Notes: generated by a model from the sequence alone, not told the origin. DNA of 64,000 nucleotides from Trichopria drosophilae (GCA_030407085.1 CM059583.1:86408001-86472000); one strand, 5' to 3'; positions 1-12,540 are shown, counted from the first letter of the stretch. A program made the numbers and translations.

Positions 1-2190
<2,190 letters not shown>

Positions 2191-2650
2191 AGTATAAGGT
2201 AATGGCAACGTAACCTTAAATATTATTCTTATTCTTATTATAATTATTGTTGTTATTATTATTAATATTATCACCAAATATTAATCATTATTATTGTCTT
2301 AATCTTAGAGTAATTACCAGAAAGCATTTATTTGCTTTAATTATAGCCTACGAAATCGTATGAATGACGCTTAGCTAATTAGCGAAGTATAAATGTGTAG
2401 TTATACAATAACTGTATAAATAAATCGCCATACAATAATTCAAACACATTTATCTACGCTTATTATTCTATCCTGGAGGTACGCTATATCTCTTTTTTCT
2501 TAACGACTGTATTTAGATTTTCATATTAAACATAATAACAAGGAATATCTAAAGCTAAGAAGACCTCCCCAATTTTTCGAAAGACTTCTCCCACTTTTTT
2601 AAAGAAAAGAGTAAATCGAAAATGGTTTGTTTAAATTATTCAAAGAAGTT
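2191..2650 (+). promoter_or_regulatory. CK2 alpha 3' UTR candidate with AATAAA signal
   Basis: AT-rich sequence with many TTATTATT runs follows the stop codon. A canonical polyadenylation hexamer AATAAA is at 2419-2424, about 230 bases after the stop, a plausible 3' end for the kinase mRNA. In DNA this AT-rich the hexamer can occur by chance. No other gene is visible up to 2650. Confidence 0.4.
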
Positions 2651-2969
2651 AGCGACCTCAAAAACAGTGATATACCAATTTTTGTTACAATCTCAACGTT
2701 TTACTGAAATTTGGTCCGCCATATGGATCCGCTATTTTGAATTTCGAAAATCTGATTCCAGTTTCGGATTTAGGGACCTCTGGAAGGGTAATATCTCAAT
2801 TTTTGTTGCAATCCAAACGTTTTCTCGAAATTTAGTCCGCCATATTGAATCTGCCATTTTGAATTTCAAAAATCTGATTTCATTCTCGGATTTAGCGACC
2901 TCTAGAACGGTAATATCTCATTTTTTGTTGCAATCCAAACATTTTATCGAAGTTTGGTCCGCCATATAG
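2651..2969. repeat. Tandem repeat, ~121-bp unit, 2.6 copies
   Basis: Units begin at AGCGACCTC (2651), AGGGACCTC (2772) and AGCGACCTC (2894), so the period is 121-122 bp. Each unit has a TTTTTGTTGCAATCCAAACG-like segment, then GGTCCGCCATAT and GCCATTTTGAATTTC. The open frame at 2622-2969 is a by-product of the period. The same CCGCCAT/GCCATTTTGAAT theme recurs near 43.1, 45.2-45.5 and 57.7 kb. Confidence 0.8.
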
Positions 2970-3409
2970 TATACCAATTTCTGTTGTAAGACTATCATTT
3001 TTGAGAAAATATTAATAAATTTCGTTACAACTGGACATGCCAATCAACCACCATCTTGAATTTTTAAAAAATACTAATAAAACCTTATAGTACAACAAAA
3101 AATTCCACCCGATACAGAATTTGGAGCAAAAATGAGCTGTTTAACTGAGTGTAAATCGCGATTGATCAAAACAAAAATTGAAAATTAACACGTTTTCCCA
3201 GGAAAACGACGCCGTATTGGAAAATCTAAGAGAGATAGAGCAAAAATAACGACGGATTTGAAAAGAGCACAAACAAATACTTCAGGAAATATAATTCAAT
3301 TAAGATTCATCTGCGAATTGGATCAGTAGTCGTATGTTGAAAAACGGGTGGAATTTATGCCGTTTTGGCATTTTACGGGTTAATCTATTACTCGACCTCT
3401 GTGCCAGCT
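2970..3409. other. No gene seen
   Basis: AT-rich non-coding sequence between the 121-bp repeat and the retroelement fragment. No open frame or repeat structure that I can support. Confidence 0.5.
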
Positions 3410-3760
3410 ATATTTGACTCTGTTGGTGCAGAGAACTCGATAATGAAGATGGATTTTTCATCGAAGTCAACGGGGACGATGTCAGGCTTATTAGCTGATA
3501 TTCGCCTGTTCGTCGAAAATGAGTAATTCTAATATATACAGCACTACTCTTTTTCAATTACGGATTTAACATCAGTGTGGGCGTATGACAATACTGGGTT
3601 CGCGTCAATATTGCTGGTGCTGCGTTTATGTTAGCATTTGTAGAGCCCAATTGTGACATTCGATAAATGATGAGACTGCATATCTTGGGCTTGTTGCCCA
3701 GAGATGTATCAGTGTCTCAATATGACATTTACAAGGCCTACAAAGTGAAAATGTCAGAAA
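3410..3760 (-). pseudogene. Decayed C-terminal fragment of a retroelement polyprotein
   Basis: The minus strand near 3410-3510 reads NKPDIVPVDFDEKSIFIIEF followed by SAPTESNIA. Further upstream on the same strand, in a shifted frame, it reads SPRYAVSSFIECHNWAL. The same two blocks occur in the same order on the plus strand at 33.6-33.9 kb, so this is a dispersed family. The PD...E layout resembles the restriction-like endonuclease region at the C-terminus of some non-LTR retrotransposons, but the family is not certain. Several frameshifts are present. The BEL element at 3963 inserted just beyond it. Confidence 0.55.
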
Positions 3761-3957
3761 ACCGAATGAATCAGTATGCGACAAAAGACGTCTGTATTAC
3801 CCGGAAGCAACTTCAATTGGAAAAGATTCAACTTTTTGAAGAAACCGAAGAGCTGTTTTATGCACCTGCAATTGCTGACTGAAGTTGCGAAAACGAATTG
3901 TTTAATCGTCTTGAAAATTGAACCCGTTTTCGTCTGCATTACGGTAAATTACAGAGA

Positions 3958-3962
3958 GTATT
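3958..3962. repeat. Left target-site duplication GTATT
   Basis: GTATT immediately precedes the left LTR and is repeated at 10564-10568 after the right LTR. A 5-bp duplication is usual for BEL/Pao and other LTR elements. Confidence 0.9.
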
Positions 3963-4291
3963 TGTTCGCGCAATGAGAGGAAAAACGAAGGTTCCTGGCG
4001 AACGTAGTGTTTGTGGGTCCGGATCAATCGGGAGAGGAGAGAAAATGTAATGCCACTTGTATTTTTAAGGGTTTTTACTTTGAAGATGTGTTGTACACAA
4101 TACTTAGACAGGATTAACTTTATCTATGTCGCCACGGGAGCCGATGCGCGCGAGAGCTCGAACGAGAGGCGAGTGTGTGCTGTGAAGCCACGGCGCGGAC
4201 GCGGTAACATTAATAGATGGCGTTACGGAGCGCAGCGGCGGGCGGTAAGTGAACCGACTCGTTCGCTACTACGTTACGCGTGGGCGTAACA
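3963..4291 (-). repeat. BEL/Pao 3' LTR (left copy)
   Basis: Identical to 10235-10563 except for one base seen at 4223. Begins TGTTCGCG and ends GTAACA as written on the plus strand. The open frame across it (4011-4289) is present in both LTRs and is not regarded as a gene. Confidence 0.93.
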
Positions 4292-4315
4292 TACCGCCCC
4301 CCGTGAGCCAGTGGG
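4292..4315 (-). promoter_or_regulatory. Polypurine tract candidate
   Basis: Directly inside the 3' LTR the minus strand reads GGGGGGCGGTA before the LTR begins. A purine run in this place primes plus-strand DNA synthesis in LTR elements. Assigned by position and composition. Confidence 0.6.
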
Positions 4316-4423
4316 GCTCGCAACTTAACCTAAGATAACAAAGAAATCGAAGTAAAACAACAAAGCTGTCATACAGAGTTATAGGTATAAAGAATACAAA
4401 TATCAAATACAAAAATATCTTAA

Positions 4424-7400
4424 TCACTCTAAATCGACCGGCAACAACGCAAGTTGCATAATCGGTCGCTTCAAAACGGTAGAAGCAGTCCGCACTGTCA
4501 TTACGCGAGTGAGTCCGTCGGTTCCCGGATGACACTCTAAAATGCGTCCGATTGGCCACTTCGTGGGCGGTAGATTCGCTCGCTTAACCAAGACTAGTTG
4601 ACCTTCTCGGAGAGGCCTTTCCGCAATACGCCATTTCGACCGTTGCTGCAAAGAGAGCAGGTAGTCGGCCGACCACAGCTGCCAGAATCGCTGATACATT
4701 TTCTGGAAAGCCTGCCACCTAGTCAACCGGTTGATCGGTACTGAGAACAAAGGTTCGTCTGGAACGGCATGTAACGTTCCTCCCGTTAAGAAATGCGCGG
4801 GAGTTAATATCGATAAGTCGTCAATATCGTCTGTCAGCTGACTTAGTGGGCGAGAATTTAGCGTGGCCTCGATTTGGCAGAGGAGTGTGACCAACTCCTC
4901 GAAGGTAGGAGTGTGATCGCCGAGGATACGTTTAAGGTGGAACTTGACACTTTTAACGCCTGCCTCCCAGAGCCCACCAAAATGTGGGGCTGCAGGAGGA
5001 AGGAAGTGCCAGATGGTTCCGTCTTTAGACAATAAATTTGTGAACGAAGGGTCACGTATAGCTGTGTCAAATGCACGAGACAGCTCGGATTGAGCTCCGA
5101 CAAAAGTGGTGCCGCAGTCACTATACATGTGACTTGGAGTACCACGACGAGAAACGAAACGTTTAAAGGCTGCAAGAAACGATGGCGCCGAATAGTCCGA
5201 GACTAGCTCCAGGTGAATAGCCTTGACGTCGAAGCAGACGAAGAGCGCTACATACGCCGAATGGGCCTTACGACCTCGTCCTCCGGCGATACGAACAAGC
5301 ATAGGTCCAGCATAATCTACGCCGCAATGGACGAATGCACGCTCGGCTCGTGTAACTCGAGGCACAGGGAAGTTACCCATTTTCTGGCTGGAAAGACTGG
5401 CTTTGACTCGGGCGCACCCTACACACCGATTGATAACAGAGCGGATCATACGTTTAGCCTGAATTACCCAAACTTTCTGACGGAGTGTTTGTAAAGTTAG
5501 ACGGATGCCTCCATGTAAGCACGACTGGTGACAATGGATAACGAAAAGGCGCACGGCAGTATGTGGAGATAACACAGCTGGATGCTTCTGTGTGACCAGC
5601 AGCTCGGCATTCGTCAATCGGCTTCCAACCCGAATAACGCTGTCATCATCAAGGAATGGCTGTAACGAGGCTAGACGGCTTTTGTTTGAAATTGGTACAG
5701 CATTTTGCAATGATTTTAGCTCGTCCGGGAATAGATCAGCTTGTAACCATTTTATTACAGCGAGGAAGGCACGATCATAATCGATGTGATTTAAGACATT
5801 CGATAAAGTCACATCTGATGGTTGGAGTCTACGTCTCCAATTGAGAATGTAGGCAAGCGGTCTGATAATGCGCATCCAACTTGAGACACGCTGGACCAAT
5901 AATGCAATACGATCGTCTATACACGAGGTTACTGTGGCGACGTGCGCCCGAATTTCTGTCGGAGCGTCAACAGAAAGGGTTGGAGTCGTGTTCGGCCAAG
6001 AGCTGGAGTCCTCAGACAACCATGATGGTCCGAACTTCCATAACGACGAAGCTACGAGATCCGCAGCTGAGCATCCTCGAGAGGGAATATCAGCGGGATT
6101 TTCATCGCCTGAAACGTGACGCCGTACTACTTTCGGCAGTAGCGTTTGCACCTCGGACACGCGGTTCGCCACGAAAGTTTTCCATTTGGTGGGTGGCTGT
6201 TTCAACCAGAACAGGACAATCGTAGAGTCTGCCCAGCAGTACACGGGTATCTCCGAAAATTGTGGAATCTTTCGAATGAAGTCTACAAGCCGAGCCAAAA
6301 GTACTGCCGCGCAGAGTTCGAGACGTGCAATAGTCAACTGCGAAGTAGGAGCGACTTTGGTGCGACTAATTAATACAGCAGTTTCGAATTTGCCAGTATG
6401 CTCCGTCCTAACGTACACGACTGCGGCGTATGCACTCTCTGAAGCATCTGAGAATCCATGCAGCTCGCTTGTAGTTACATTCGGTGTTTGCCCAGTCCAC
6501 CGAGGGAGAGTGAACTCGTTGAGAATCGGTAATGCATGATAAAAGGTCTTCCATTGGCCGACCAGATGATCAGGCAAAGGAGAATCCCAATCAAGATTTA
6601 ACAACCAGAGTCTTTGTATCAAAATTTTCGCTGACACTACGACGGGTGAGACCCAACCTAACGGGTCGTATAGCTTAGCAGTGAGCGAAAGAAGTACTCG
6701 TTTCGTATAGGTGTCAGTAGGAATAAGCGAAATAGTGAAACCGTACTGGTCACTAGCCGGTCGCCAAGAAATGCCGAGAATTTTAATTCCGTCATCCTCT
6801 TGCAACGATTTCTCAGAGGCGAGGCCGTGATTCGAGGGGTCTATGTCCTTGAGCAATTCTGCGGAATTGCTCGCCCACTTTCGTAATGTGAAGCAACCGT
6901 GACCTAGTAACGCGTTCAATTCTGTTCGCGTTTGACGAGCGGTTTCAAGGTCGTTTGCACCAAGTAAACAGTCGTCAACATAGAGACCGTGAGTGAGCAC
7001 CTGAGCAGCGAGAGGGTAACAATCTCCGTGATCCTCACGGATTTGCTGCAACACGCGAAGAGCGAGGAAGGGAGCGCACGAGACACCGAACGTAACGGTG
7101 TTAAGTTGATAATCGAACACAGGGACATCGGCAGACGGCCGCCAAAGTATGCGCTGGAAATCGCGGTCGCGCGGGTCCAACAGAATCTGACGGAACATCT
7201 GCGCGATGTCTGCGCAGTAGACATATCGGAATGTACGCCATTGGAGGAGTACGTGGCTCAAATCTGCTTGGAGTTTGTAACCCGGAAGCAGATGATCATT
7301 GAGCGACGTAAAATTAGATGAAAGATGCGACGCATTAAAAACGACGCGCATCTTTGTTGTAGTGCTCGACTCTTTGAGCACGCCATGGTGAGGTAAGTAC

Positions 7401-9649
7401 ACGACGAGAGCATCGTCGCTCGGTGCAGAGACCTGTGTCATATGACCTTGAACCTCGTAATCGCACATAAAATCTGCGTATGCTTGCGAGTCGAATGGTC
7501 GACGTGTCAACCGTTTCTCAAGTGATTTGAACGCAGATAATGCTGACAAACGAGAACTTCCAATATTTACGGGTGGGGGGTTCCTGAAGGGGAGCCGCAC
7601 TATGTAGCGCCCACTCACGTCGCGCGAGTGTGTGTCGACGAAGTGTCGTCCACACTGGATATCTTCGTCGGAAGCCGGCACTCGGCATGGAATGGATTCG
7701 ACTTCCCATAAGCGTTGCACGGCGTCAGACAGTTGCATTGTATTGCAGCAATGATGTGCATTGATTTCAGTCGGAATTGATCCCGAAGGTGACCGCGACC
7801 AACCCGATAGAATCCACCCGAGAACGGTGTTTTGAGCTGTGGCCCCCCCTGCAAAACCATGAACGAGACCGTCGCGAAGAAGAGAACCATACAAATCAGC
7901 TCCGATGATCGCATGGATCGGGTCAGTGTTGCTAGGATCGGGATCTGCAAGTTCGAGTTGCTGTAAATGCGGCCATTGCTGAACAACTTTCGTAGCAGGC
8001 GGCATATATGACGTCACTGTCGGTAGGAGAAGCGCGTGCGTTCGTAATCGAGGATACTGAGAATGGACGGGGGAAATGTAGATTTCCGCGGCCCGATCGG
8101 CAGAACCTCCCTGAGCCCCTCCGACTCCGCTAAATACAGTGGATGCACGCACGGATCGCGCATCAAGAATTTTTACTAACTTTTCAGAAATGAAAGTCCA
8201 CGTCGAGCCTTGGTCCAATAATGCGCGCACAATGATCGACATGCCATTGTGTGAACTAACGCAAATACGAGCCGTAGATAGGAAAATGAACGAAGGCTGG
8301 ACGGGATGGTTAGCAGCAATGTGTGTGAGTACGACTCCGGTGCTGGTAGGAGTGGAAGGGGAAAGAGGCTCCGCGGCGACTGTCTCAGCGGCACGAGCGT
8401 TCGAGGGGAAGCGCGACCCCGTTGAATTTTGAGAGGTCTCCGAAATCGACCCCTGCTCTCTGTGCAACAACGTATGATGTCGTCGTTTACAAATGAAACA
8501 TGTCTGGGATGTAGTACAATTAGCCAGATCATGTTTACCGAGACAATTTACGCATAACTTGTGACGCTTCACAAGATCCTGTCGCGCGTGCGCACTCAAA
8601 TTTTTAAAACGCTTACACCGATAAATAGTGTGTTCGCCGGAACACGAAACGCAATTTTGAGACGCGAGAGTCGTGGCGTGCGACTGAACGTAAGATTTGT
8701 GACCTTTATTTGACTTTGAAACGGAAACGGATTCTGTCGGTGTAACGTCTGCCGTTTGAAGTCCACACGCGCGATCATTTACGAACTTCTTAAAATCCGC
8801 GAAAGTCGGATACGTTTTCTGTGAGCCTAGGCTGAGGGCCCAAGCTTTACGTGTTTCAGAATCAAGTTTCGACGAAAACAAATGAACTAAAATCGAGTTC
8901 CACTGGTCGACAGGTTCACCGAGAGCTTCAAGTGCTCCGAGAATAGCGGAACCTTTGTGATACAAATCGCGAAGATCCGACGCGGAATTTTTCCGAACAA
9001 CCGGTAACGAAAATAACGCCTGTAAATGATGATCGATAATTAACCTCGGATTAGCAAAATGATCTTCTAATAAATCCCAAGCAATTTTAAAATTATTTGA
9101 AGTAGAGGTCAAATGATCGATCATTGAAAGAGGCTCGCCCTCAAGTTTCGTCTTGAGGTAGTGAAATTTACGAACATCGTCGATCGAGCTATCGCTTATA
9201 ATAATCGATTTAAACAAATCACAAAATGATTGCCAATTATCATAATTACCGGTGAACTTAGGTATGTCGATGCGTGGAAGATGACTCGATGATCGGATTG
9301 TAGGATTACCTTGAAATGGTACAGCTGCTGGCACATCAACGAAAGCATCATGGAGCGTGGATGACGTGACAGGCACTGAGGCGGCAATGGCTTCTGATAT
9401 TTCGTCGACGAAACTGAAATACGCTTCTTCTTCCGTTTCGAACTTGTTGTCTCGGAAGTACGGATGACGTTGCTCTAAGTCGTTGGATGTCAAAACGAGG
9501 CGAAGGTGAACCTGCCGACAGGTCGCCCAGGTGGTCTCAATAATCGCCAATCGTGCTTTAAGTTTTGCACTAGTGCGATCGATGTCTGTAGGTAGACTTG
9601 AATACGCCCGATGCATGGAAGCGAAGTTTAATTCTTGCGCAGCGAGCAA
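4424..9649 (-). CDS. BEL/Pao gag-pol polyprotein
   Basis: One 1741-codon frame. Approximate order: DUF1759-type gag (IDIPKFTGNYDNWQSF, about residue 130); a Cys/His region with repeated CxxC knuckles (CVNCLGKHDLANC, CFICKRRHH, 335-400); aspartic protease (ALLDQGSTWTFI, near 480); reverse transcriptase with LYVDDCLLG near 890; RNase H (GFSDASESAYAAVVYVR, near 1090); integrase HHCC zinc domain (HCHQSCLHGG...CVGCAR); integrase core with VDYAGPM, SDCGTTFVGA and HFGGLWEAGVKS (D, D, E); and a DUF5641-type C-terminus. Length is typical of the family and nothing is broken inside. The start is unclear. The frame opens after an in-frame stop without an ATG; the codon at 9647-9649 is TTG and the first in-frame ATG is at 9614-9616. 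An out-of-frame ATG lies about 40 bases upstream. Confidence 0.95.
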   Translation of the reverse strand: MLAAQELNFASMHRAYSSLPTDIDRTSAKLKARLAIIETTWATCRQVHLRLVLTSNDLEQRHPYFRDNKFETEEEAYFSFVDEISEAIAASVPVTSSTLHDAFVDVPAAVPFQGNPTIRSSSHLPRIDIPKFTGNYDNWQSFCDLFKSIIISDSSIDDVRKFHYLKTKLEGEPLSMIDHLTSTSNNFKIAWDLLEDHFANPRLIIDHHLQALFSLPVVRKNSASDLRDLYHKGSAILGALEALGEPVDQWNSILVHLFSSKLDSETRKAWALSLGSQKTYPTFADFKKFVNDRACGLQTADVTPTESVSVSKSNKGHKSYVQSHATTLASQNCVSCSGEHTIYRCKRFKNLSAHARQDLVKRHKLCVNCLGKHDLANCTTSQTCFICKRRHHTLLHREQGSISETSQNSTGSRFPSNARAAETVAAEPLSPSTPTSTGVVLTHIAANHPVQPSFIFLSTARICVSSHNGMSIIVRALLDQGSTWTFISEKLVKILDARSVRASTVFSGVGGAQGGSADRAAEIYISPVHSQYPRLRTHALLLPTVTSYMPPATKVVQQWPHLQQLELADPDPSNTDPIHAIIGADLYGSLLRDGLVHGFAGGATAQNTVLGWILSGWSRSPSGSIPTEINAHHCCNTMQLSDAVQRLWEVESIPCRVPASDEDIQCGRHFVDTHSRDVSGRYIVRLPFRNPPPVNIGSSRLSALSAFKSLEKRLTRRPFDSQAYADFMCDYEVQGHMTQVSAPSDDALVVYLPHHGVLKESSTTTKMRVVFNASHLSSNFTSLNDHLLPGYKLQADLSHVLLQWRTFRYVYCADIAQMFRQILLDPRDRDFQRILWRPSADVPVFDYQLNTVTFGVSCAPFLALRVLQQIREDHGDCYPLAAQVLTHGLYVDDCLLGANDLETARQTRTELNALLGHGCFTLRKWASNSAELLKDIDPSNHGLASEKSLQEDDGIKILGISWRPASDQYGFTISLIPTDTYTKRVLLSLTAKLYDPLGWVSPVVVSAKILIQRLWLLNLDWDSPLPDHLVGQWKTFYHALPILNEFTLPRWTGQTPNVTTSELHGFSDASESAYAAVVYVRTEHTGKFETAVLISRTKVAPTSQLTIARLELCAAVLLARLVDFIRKIPQFSEIPVYCWADSTIVLFWLKQPPTKWKTFVANRVSEVQTLLPKVVRRHVSGDENPADIPSRGCSAADLVASSLWKFGPSWLSEDSSSWPNTTPTLSVDAPTEIRAHVATVTSCIDDRIALLVQRVSSWMRIIRPLAYILNWRRRLQPSDVTLSNVLNHIDYDRAFLAVIKWLQADLFPDELKSLQNAVPISNKSRLASLQPFLDDDSVIRVGSRLTNAELLVTQKHPAVLSPHTAVRLFVIHCHQSCLHGGIRLTLQTLRQKVWVIQAKRMIRSVINRCVGCARVKASLSSQKMGNFPVPRVTRAERAFVHCGVDYAGPMLVRIAGGRGRKAHSAYVALFVCFDVKAIHLELVSDYSAPSFLAAFKRFVSRRGTPSHMYSDCGTTFVGAQSELSRAFDTAIRDPSFTNLLSKDGTIWHFLPPAAPHFGGLWEAGVKSVKFHLKRILGDHTPTFEELVTLLCQIEATLNSRPLSQLTDDIDDLSILTPAHFLTGGTLHAVPDEPLFSVPINRLTRWQAFQKMYQRFWQLWSADYLLSLQQRSKWRIAERPLREGQLVLVKRANLPPTKWPIGRILECHPGTDGLTRVMTVRTASTVLKRPIMQLALLPVDLE

Positions 9650-10014
9650 TTCCTCGACGGTTTCTGCGTTTGTGTTCTGGTATCCATGTTGTCGTGTATC
9701 TCAGACGACGAACTAAAATTGTTTAAGAGGCGACCCAAGAATGGCGTCGAAAATCACGCGTCCAGTGAACAGCATACAGCACAATCGTCTCGGGCAATCA
9801 GCTGAGAGAGTGAGAGAGAGAGAGCACACCAAGCTTCGACAGCGGAGATCAGCGAAGTGAGTGTTCCTTTCTGCTACGTGAGAGGGGCGCGGCAAGTCGC
9901 GTCGAAGGGGCGACGGCGGCGGCCCGTGGAAAGCGGTAGAGACGGAGGAGGAACGACCGATGATCCAATGTTGCCAACTTCTGCTGGCACCAGCGTGGAG
10001 AAACTTCGTGAGCA

Positions 10015-10090
10015 TCCAATAAGGCGTCCAATATGGCGTCCAGATAGCGTCCAATATGGCGTCTAGATAGCGTCTAGATAGCGTCCTTTT
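10015..10090. repeat. Short tandem repeat in BEL 5' leader
   Basis: About five copies of a 13-14 bp unit resembling GCGTCCAGATAG or GCGTCCAATATG lie between the primer-binding site and the gag frame. Slippage-type repeats are common in LTR-element leaders. No coding role is evident. Confidence 0.7.
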
Positions 10091-10211
10091 CCAGAATCTT
10101 CGAAATCCTTGAAAAAATGGGTTTTATCGAAAATCCAACAAATTTCAACTTTTAATACATGAGCTTGCACTGCACATAATCCAGTGGCACGTTTACACTC
10201 CCGAAACCGAG

Positions 10212-10231
10212 GGATCCTGGCAGGATCGCCA
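10212..10231 (-). promoter_or_regulatory. tRNA primer-binding site (tRNA-Arg-like)
   Basis: Three bases inside the 5' LTR the minus strand reads TGGCGATCCTGCCAGGA, the complement of a tRNA 3' end including CCA. From memory the matching tRNA end (TCCTGGCAGGATCG plus CCA) is insect tRNA-Arg(ACG). The site is certain by position; the tRNA identity is recalled and not searched. Confidence 0.75.
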
Positions 10232-10234
10232 TTA

Positions 10235-10563
10235 TGTTCGCGCAATGAGAGGAAAAACGAAGGTTCCTGGCGAACGTAGTGTTTGTGGGTCCGGATCAAT
10301 CGGGAGAGGAGAGAAAATGTAATGCCACTTGTATTTTTAAGGGTTTTTACTTTGAAGATGTGTTGTACACAATACTTAGACAGGATTAACTTTATCTATG
10401 TCGCCACGGGAGCCGATGCGCGCGAGAGCTCGAACGAGAGGCGAGTGTGTGCTGTGAAGCCACGGCGCGGACGCGGTAACATTAATAGATGGCGCTACGG
10501 AGCGCAGCGGCGGGCGGTAAGTGAACCGACTCGTTCGCTACTACGTTACGCGTGGGCGTAACA
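10235..10563 (-). repeat. BEL/Pao 5' LTR (right copy)
   Basis: 329 bp, matching 3963-4291 with a single visible difference at 10495. It should carry the promoter for the minus-strand polyprotein. Followed by the target duplication GTATT at 10564-10568. Confidence 0.93.
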
Positions 10564-11404
10564 GTATTATTTCATATCGTAATGGAGTTTAATGCATTGC
10601 ATATTTACTCTCGTAACGGAGTTTTTTTTTCATTCCGTGTATTTCGTCAAAATAAATAATAAAAATACGCGGCGCTTCTTTCATTGTGAGTGTGACGAGC
10701 AGTATGGTGCATATATACAGTGAAAGTATGGAAATGAATTATCAAGAGATTCCTATTTCTCATGCGCATATTTAGAGAGAAAGAAAGTCTCATTCATGAT
10801 ATACAATTTCGCTCCATACAGCACCCAATAACACTCACAAACAGGTTCATAAATGAGATTTACTCTCACGTATGAGTGCACATGGAGAGCGATAGCAGAC
10901 TCGCGTGGCTATCTGGGACGGTCAGATATCTTGGAAGCGTCCTCTGCAATTTCGAGTGTTAGAAGATGCTGTTATAAGTAATTGAAAAAATCCATAATTA
11001 AAGATTTAACACAAACATAAAACAAGTATTTGTGTAAGTATCGTATTTATATTGTATCTTATATAAGCAAGACTTGGGAGATCGTGGAATCATTGACCTT
11101 CAAATGTTAGAGATACTGAATGTGTTACTATGTTTTTTAATGTAAATATAATGTAAAATGTATTTCATTACATTTTCCGTGCGGAAAATTCGATAAATAA
11201 AACAATTAAAATGCATTTAAACTTTAAACAATTACTTAAAAGTTTATTGAATTTATGGTGACGGAGATGTTGTGAAACCGACTGACCACAAAGTTCTTAG
11301 GAAAGCGAAATGCGAGAAACGAGTGAGGCCGGGCCTAAGGAGTAGCTCGTTTTTATATCCATTCGCTGCTACTCCTTCCTGACTTGCCGCACTTACCCCT
11401 TTGT
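10564..11404. other. No gene seen
   Basis: AT-rich intergenic sequence after the BEL element. No protein similarity recognised. Confidence 0.5.
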
Positions 11405-11412
11405 TTCTCTCT

Positions 11413-11452
<40 letters not shown>

Positions 11453-11531
11453 CTCACTCTCACTCTCACTCTCACACTCACACTCACTCACTCACTCACT
11501 CACTCACTCACTCACTCACTAACTCACTCTC
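11405..11531. repeat. (CTCACT)n / (CACT)n microsatellite
   Basis: A run of CTCACT units turns into CACT units. Open frames of alternating Ser-Glu or Ser-His-Thr-Leu across it are artefacts. Confidence 0.95.
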
Positions 11532-12250
11532 TAGAAATCGATAACGGATCATTCTACATGACACTGTTTGCATGTCTAAATCAAATCAAATTTCGACCAA
11601 TGGATCACTTTAAACGACACGTTTTCCATGTCAAATTCAACCCATATTTAGACTCATGGATCACTCTAAACGAGACTTATCATTTCTACATCAAACCAAA
11701 CGACCTTGCTAAGAAACGAAATTTCCCACATCCATAATTTCATTTAAACGCGCGTATAATAAATCGCGATTTCTCAAATACCGTGAAACGCAGTTTCAGA
11801 ACCTATGGCACCCTTATTGCGGCTGCAGCCGACTTCATTGAGGAGTATCCCTCGGGTTTGCAATGGCGTGGGGAAAACTGTAGAAAAACATACGCCAGAT
11901 ACCGCATATCGCTCTTCGATTCCTTCCGAAACATTCCCCCCCCCCCCCCCTTGTCATGGCACGGTCCCACACATTACCACTTTATCAAAATGTGCATAGA
12001 TTATAAATCAATTTTAGTTATAAGTATATTTATTTGAACAATCCACACTGTAGGATAGGAAGTAAAATGGTCATTATATAAATCGTATAAATCAGATCAT
12101 ATTCATACATACATTCGCGCGTTCACAACAAAGATTACAACGTGTCGGAATCTTATTTTATAAATTCGCATCATAAGAAATTTGGAAAACCCAGTATCCA
12201 ATTACGCAGGTAATCACTATAGATCTCTAAGCATCGGGATACATTATAAT
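11532..12250. other. No gene seen; C15 run at 11936-11950
   Basis: Non-coding. Imperfect repetition of a phrase like ATGGATCACTNTAAACGA is visible at 11599-11680 (two copies about 60 bases apart). A homopolymer of 15 C lies at 11936-11950. Confidence 0.5.
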
Positions 12251-12269
12251 CAATTGAGTCATTCAAATG

Positions 12270-12540
12270 CACGTTTGCACTATTTCGCAACCCATATTCA
12301 TTTTACAACGGATCGTGTTAAATTTCCTTTCGCAGTTCGTACCGGCATAACTCTAACTCGACCGTCGCGACCAGGCATCAATTTTTCGATGACTCTTTTT
12401 CACCACGCGTTTCGTGGAGCCTGCTCATCGGTTACCAACACCAGGTGCCCAATAGACAAATTATGACTGACCTGGGGCCACCTTTTTCGTGGGAGCAATG
12501 TAGGTACATATTCAGCTATCCACCATCTCTACTCCAGGAG
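12270..12540 (-). pseudogene. BEL/Pao polyprotein C-terminal relic
   Basis: The minus strand reads GHLVLVTDEQAPRNAW, stop, KRVIEKLMPGRDGRVRVMPV then RTAKGN. This aligns by eye with the C-terminal domain (DUF5641 region) of the intact BEL element in this window (GQLVLVKRANLPPTKWPIGR...GTDGLTRVMTVRTAS). At least one in-frame stop is present, and neither LTRs nor the rest of pol are seen. The amino-acid divergence shows it is a different, older BEL family. Confidence 0.75.

Larger units (their letters stand above)
3963..10563 (-). mobile_element. Full-length BEL/Pao LTR retrotransposon
   Basis: A complete 6.6-kb element on the minus strand. It has two 329-bp LTRs (3963-4291 and 10235-10563) bounded by TG...CA and GTATT target duplications. 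It has a primer-binding site beside the right (5') LTR, a purine tract beside the left (3') LTR, and one uninterrupted gag-pol frame. The only LTR difference I see is T at 4223 versus C at 10495, which implies very recent insertion. It encodes gag, protease, reverse transcriptase, RNase H and integrase in the BEL/Pao order. No envelope-like frame is visible. Confidence 0.95.

Noticed and set aside
4011..4289. 92-codon open frame repeated at 10283-10561
   Set aside because: It is simply the LTR sequence read twice; no protein similarity and no start context.
4858..9387. Numerous 60-120 codon frames opposite or overlapping the BEL polyprotein
   Set aside because: Shadows of a recognisable 1741-codon gene; none shows its own motif.
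3963..10563. Endogenous retrovirus with envelope
   Set aside because: No third ORF with signal peptide and transmembrane segments between pol and the 3' LTR; the pol end lies about 130 bases from the LTR.
11253..11453. Ser-Glu repeat protein
   Set aside because: Translation of the CTCACT microsatellite.
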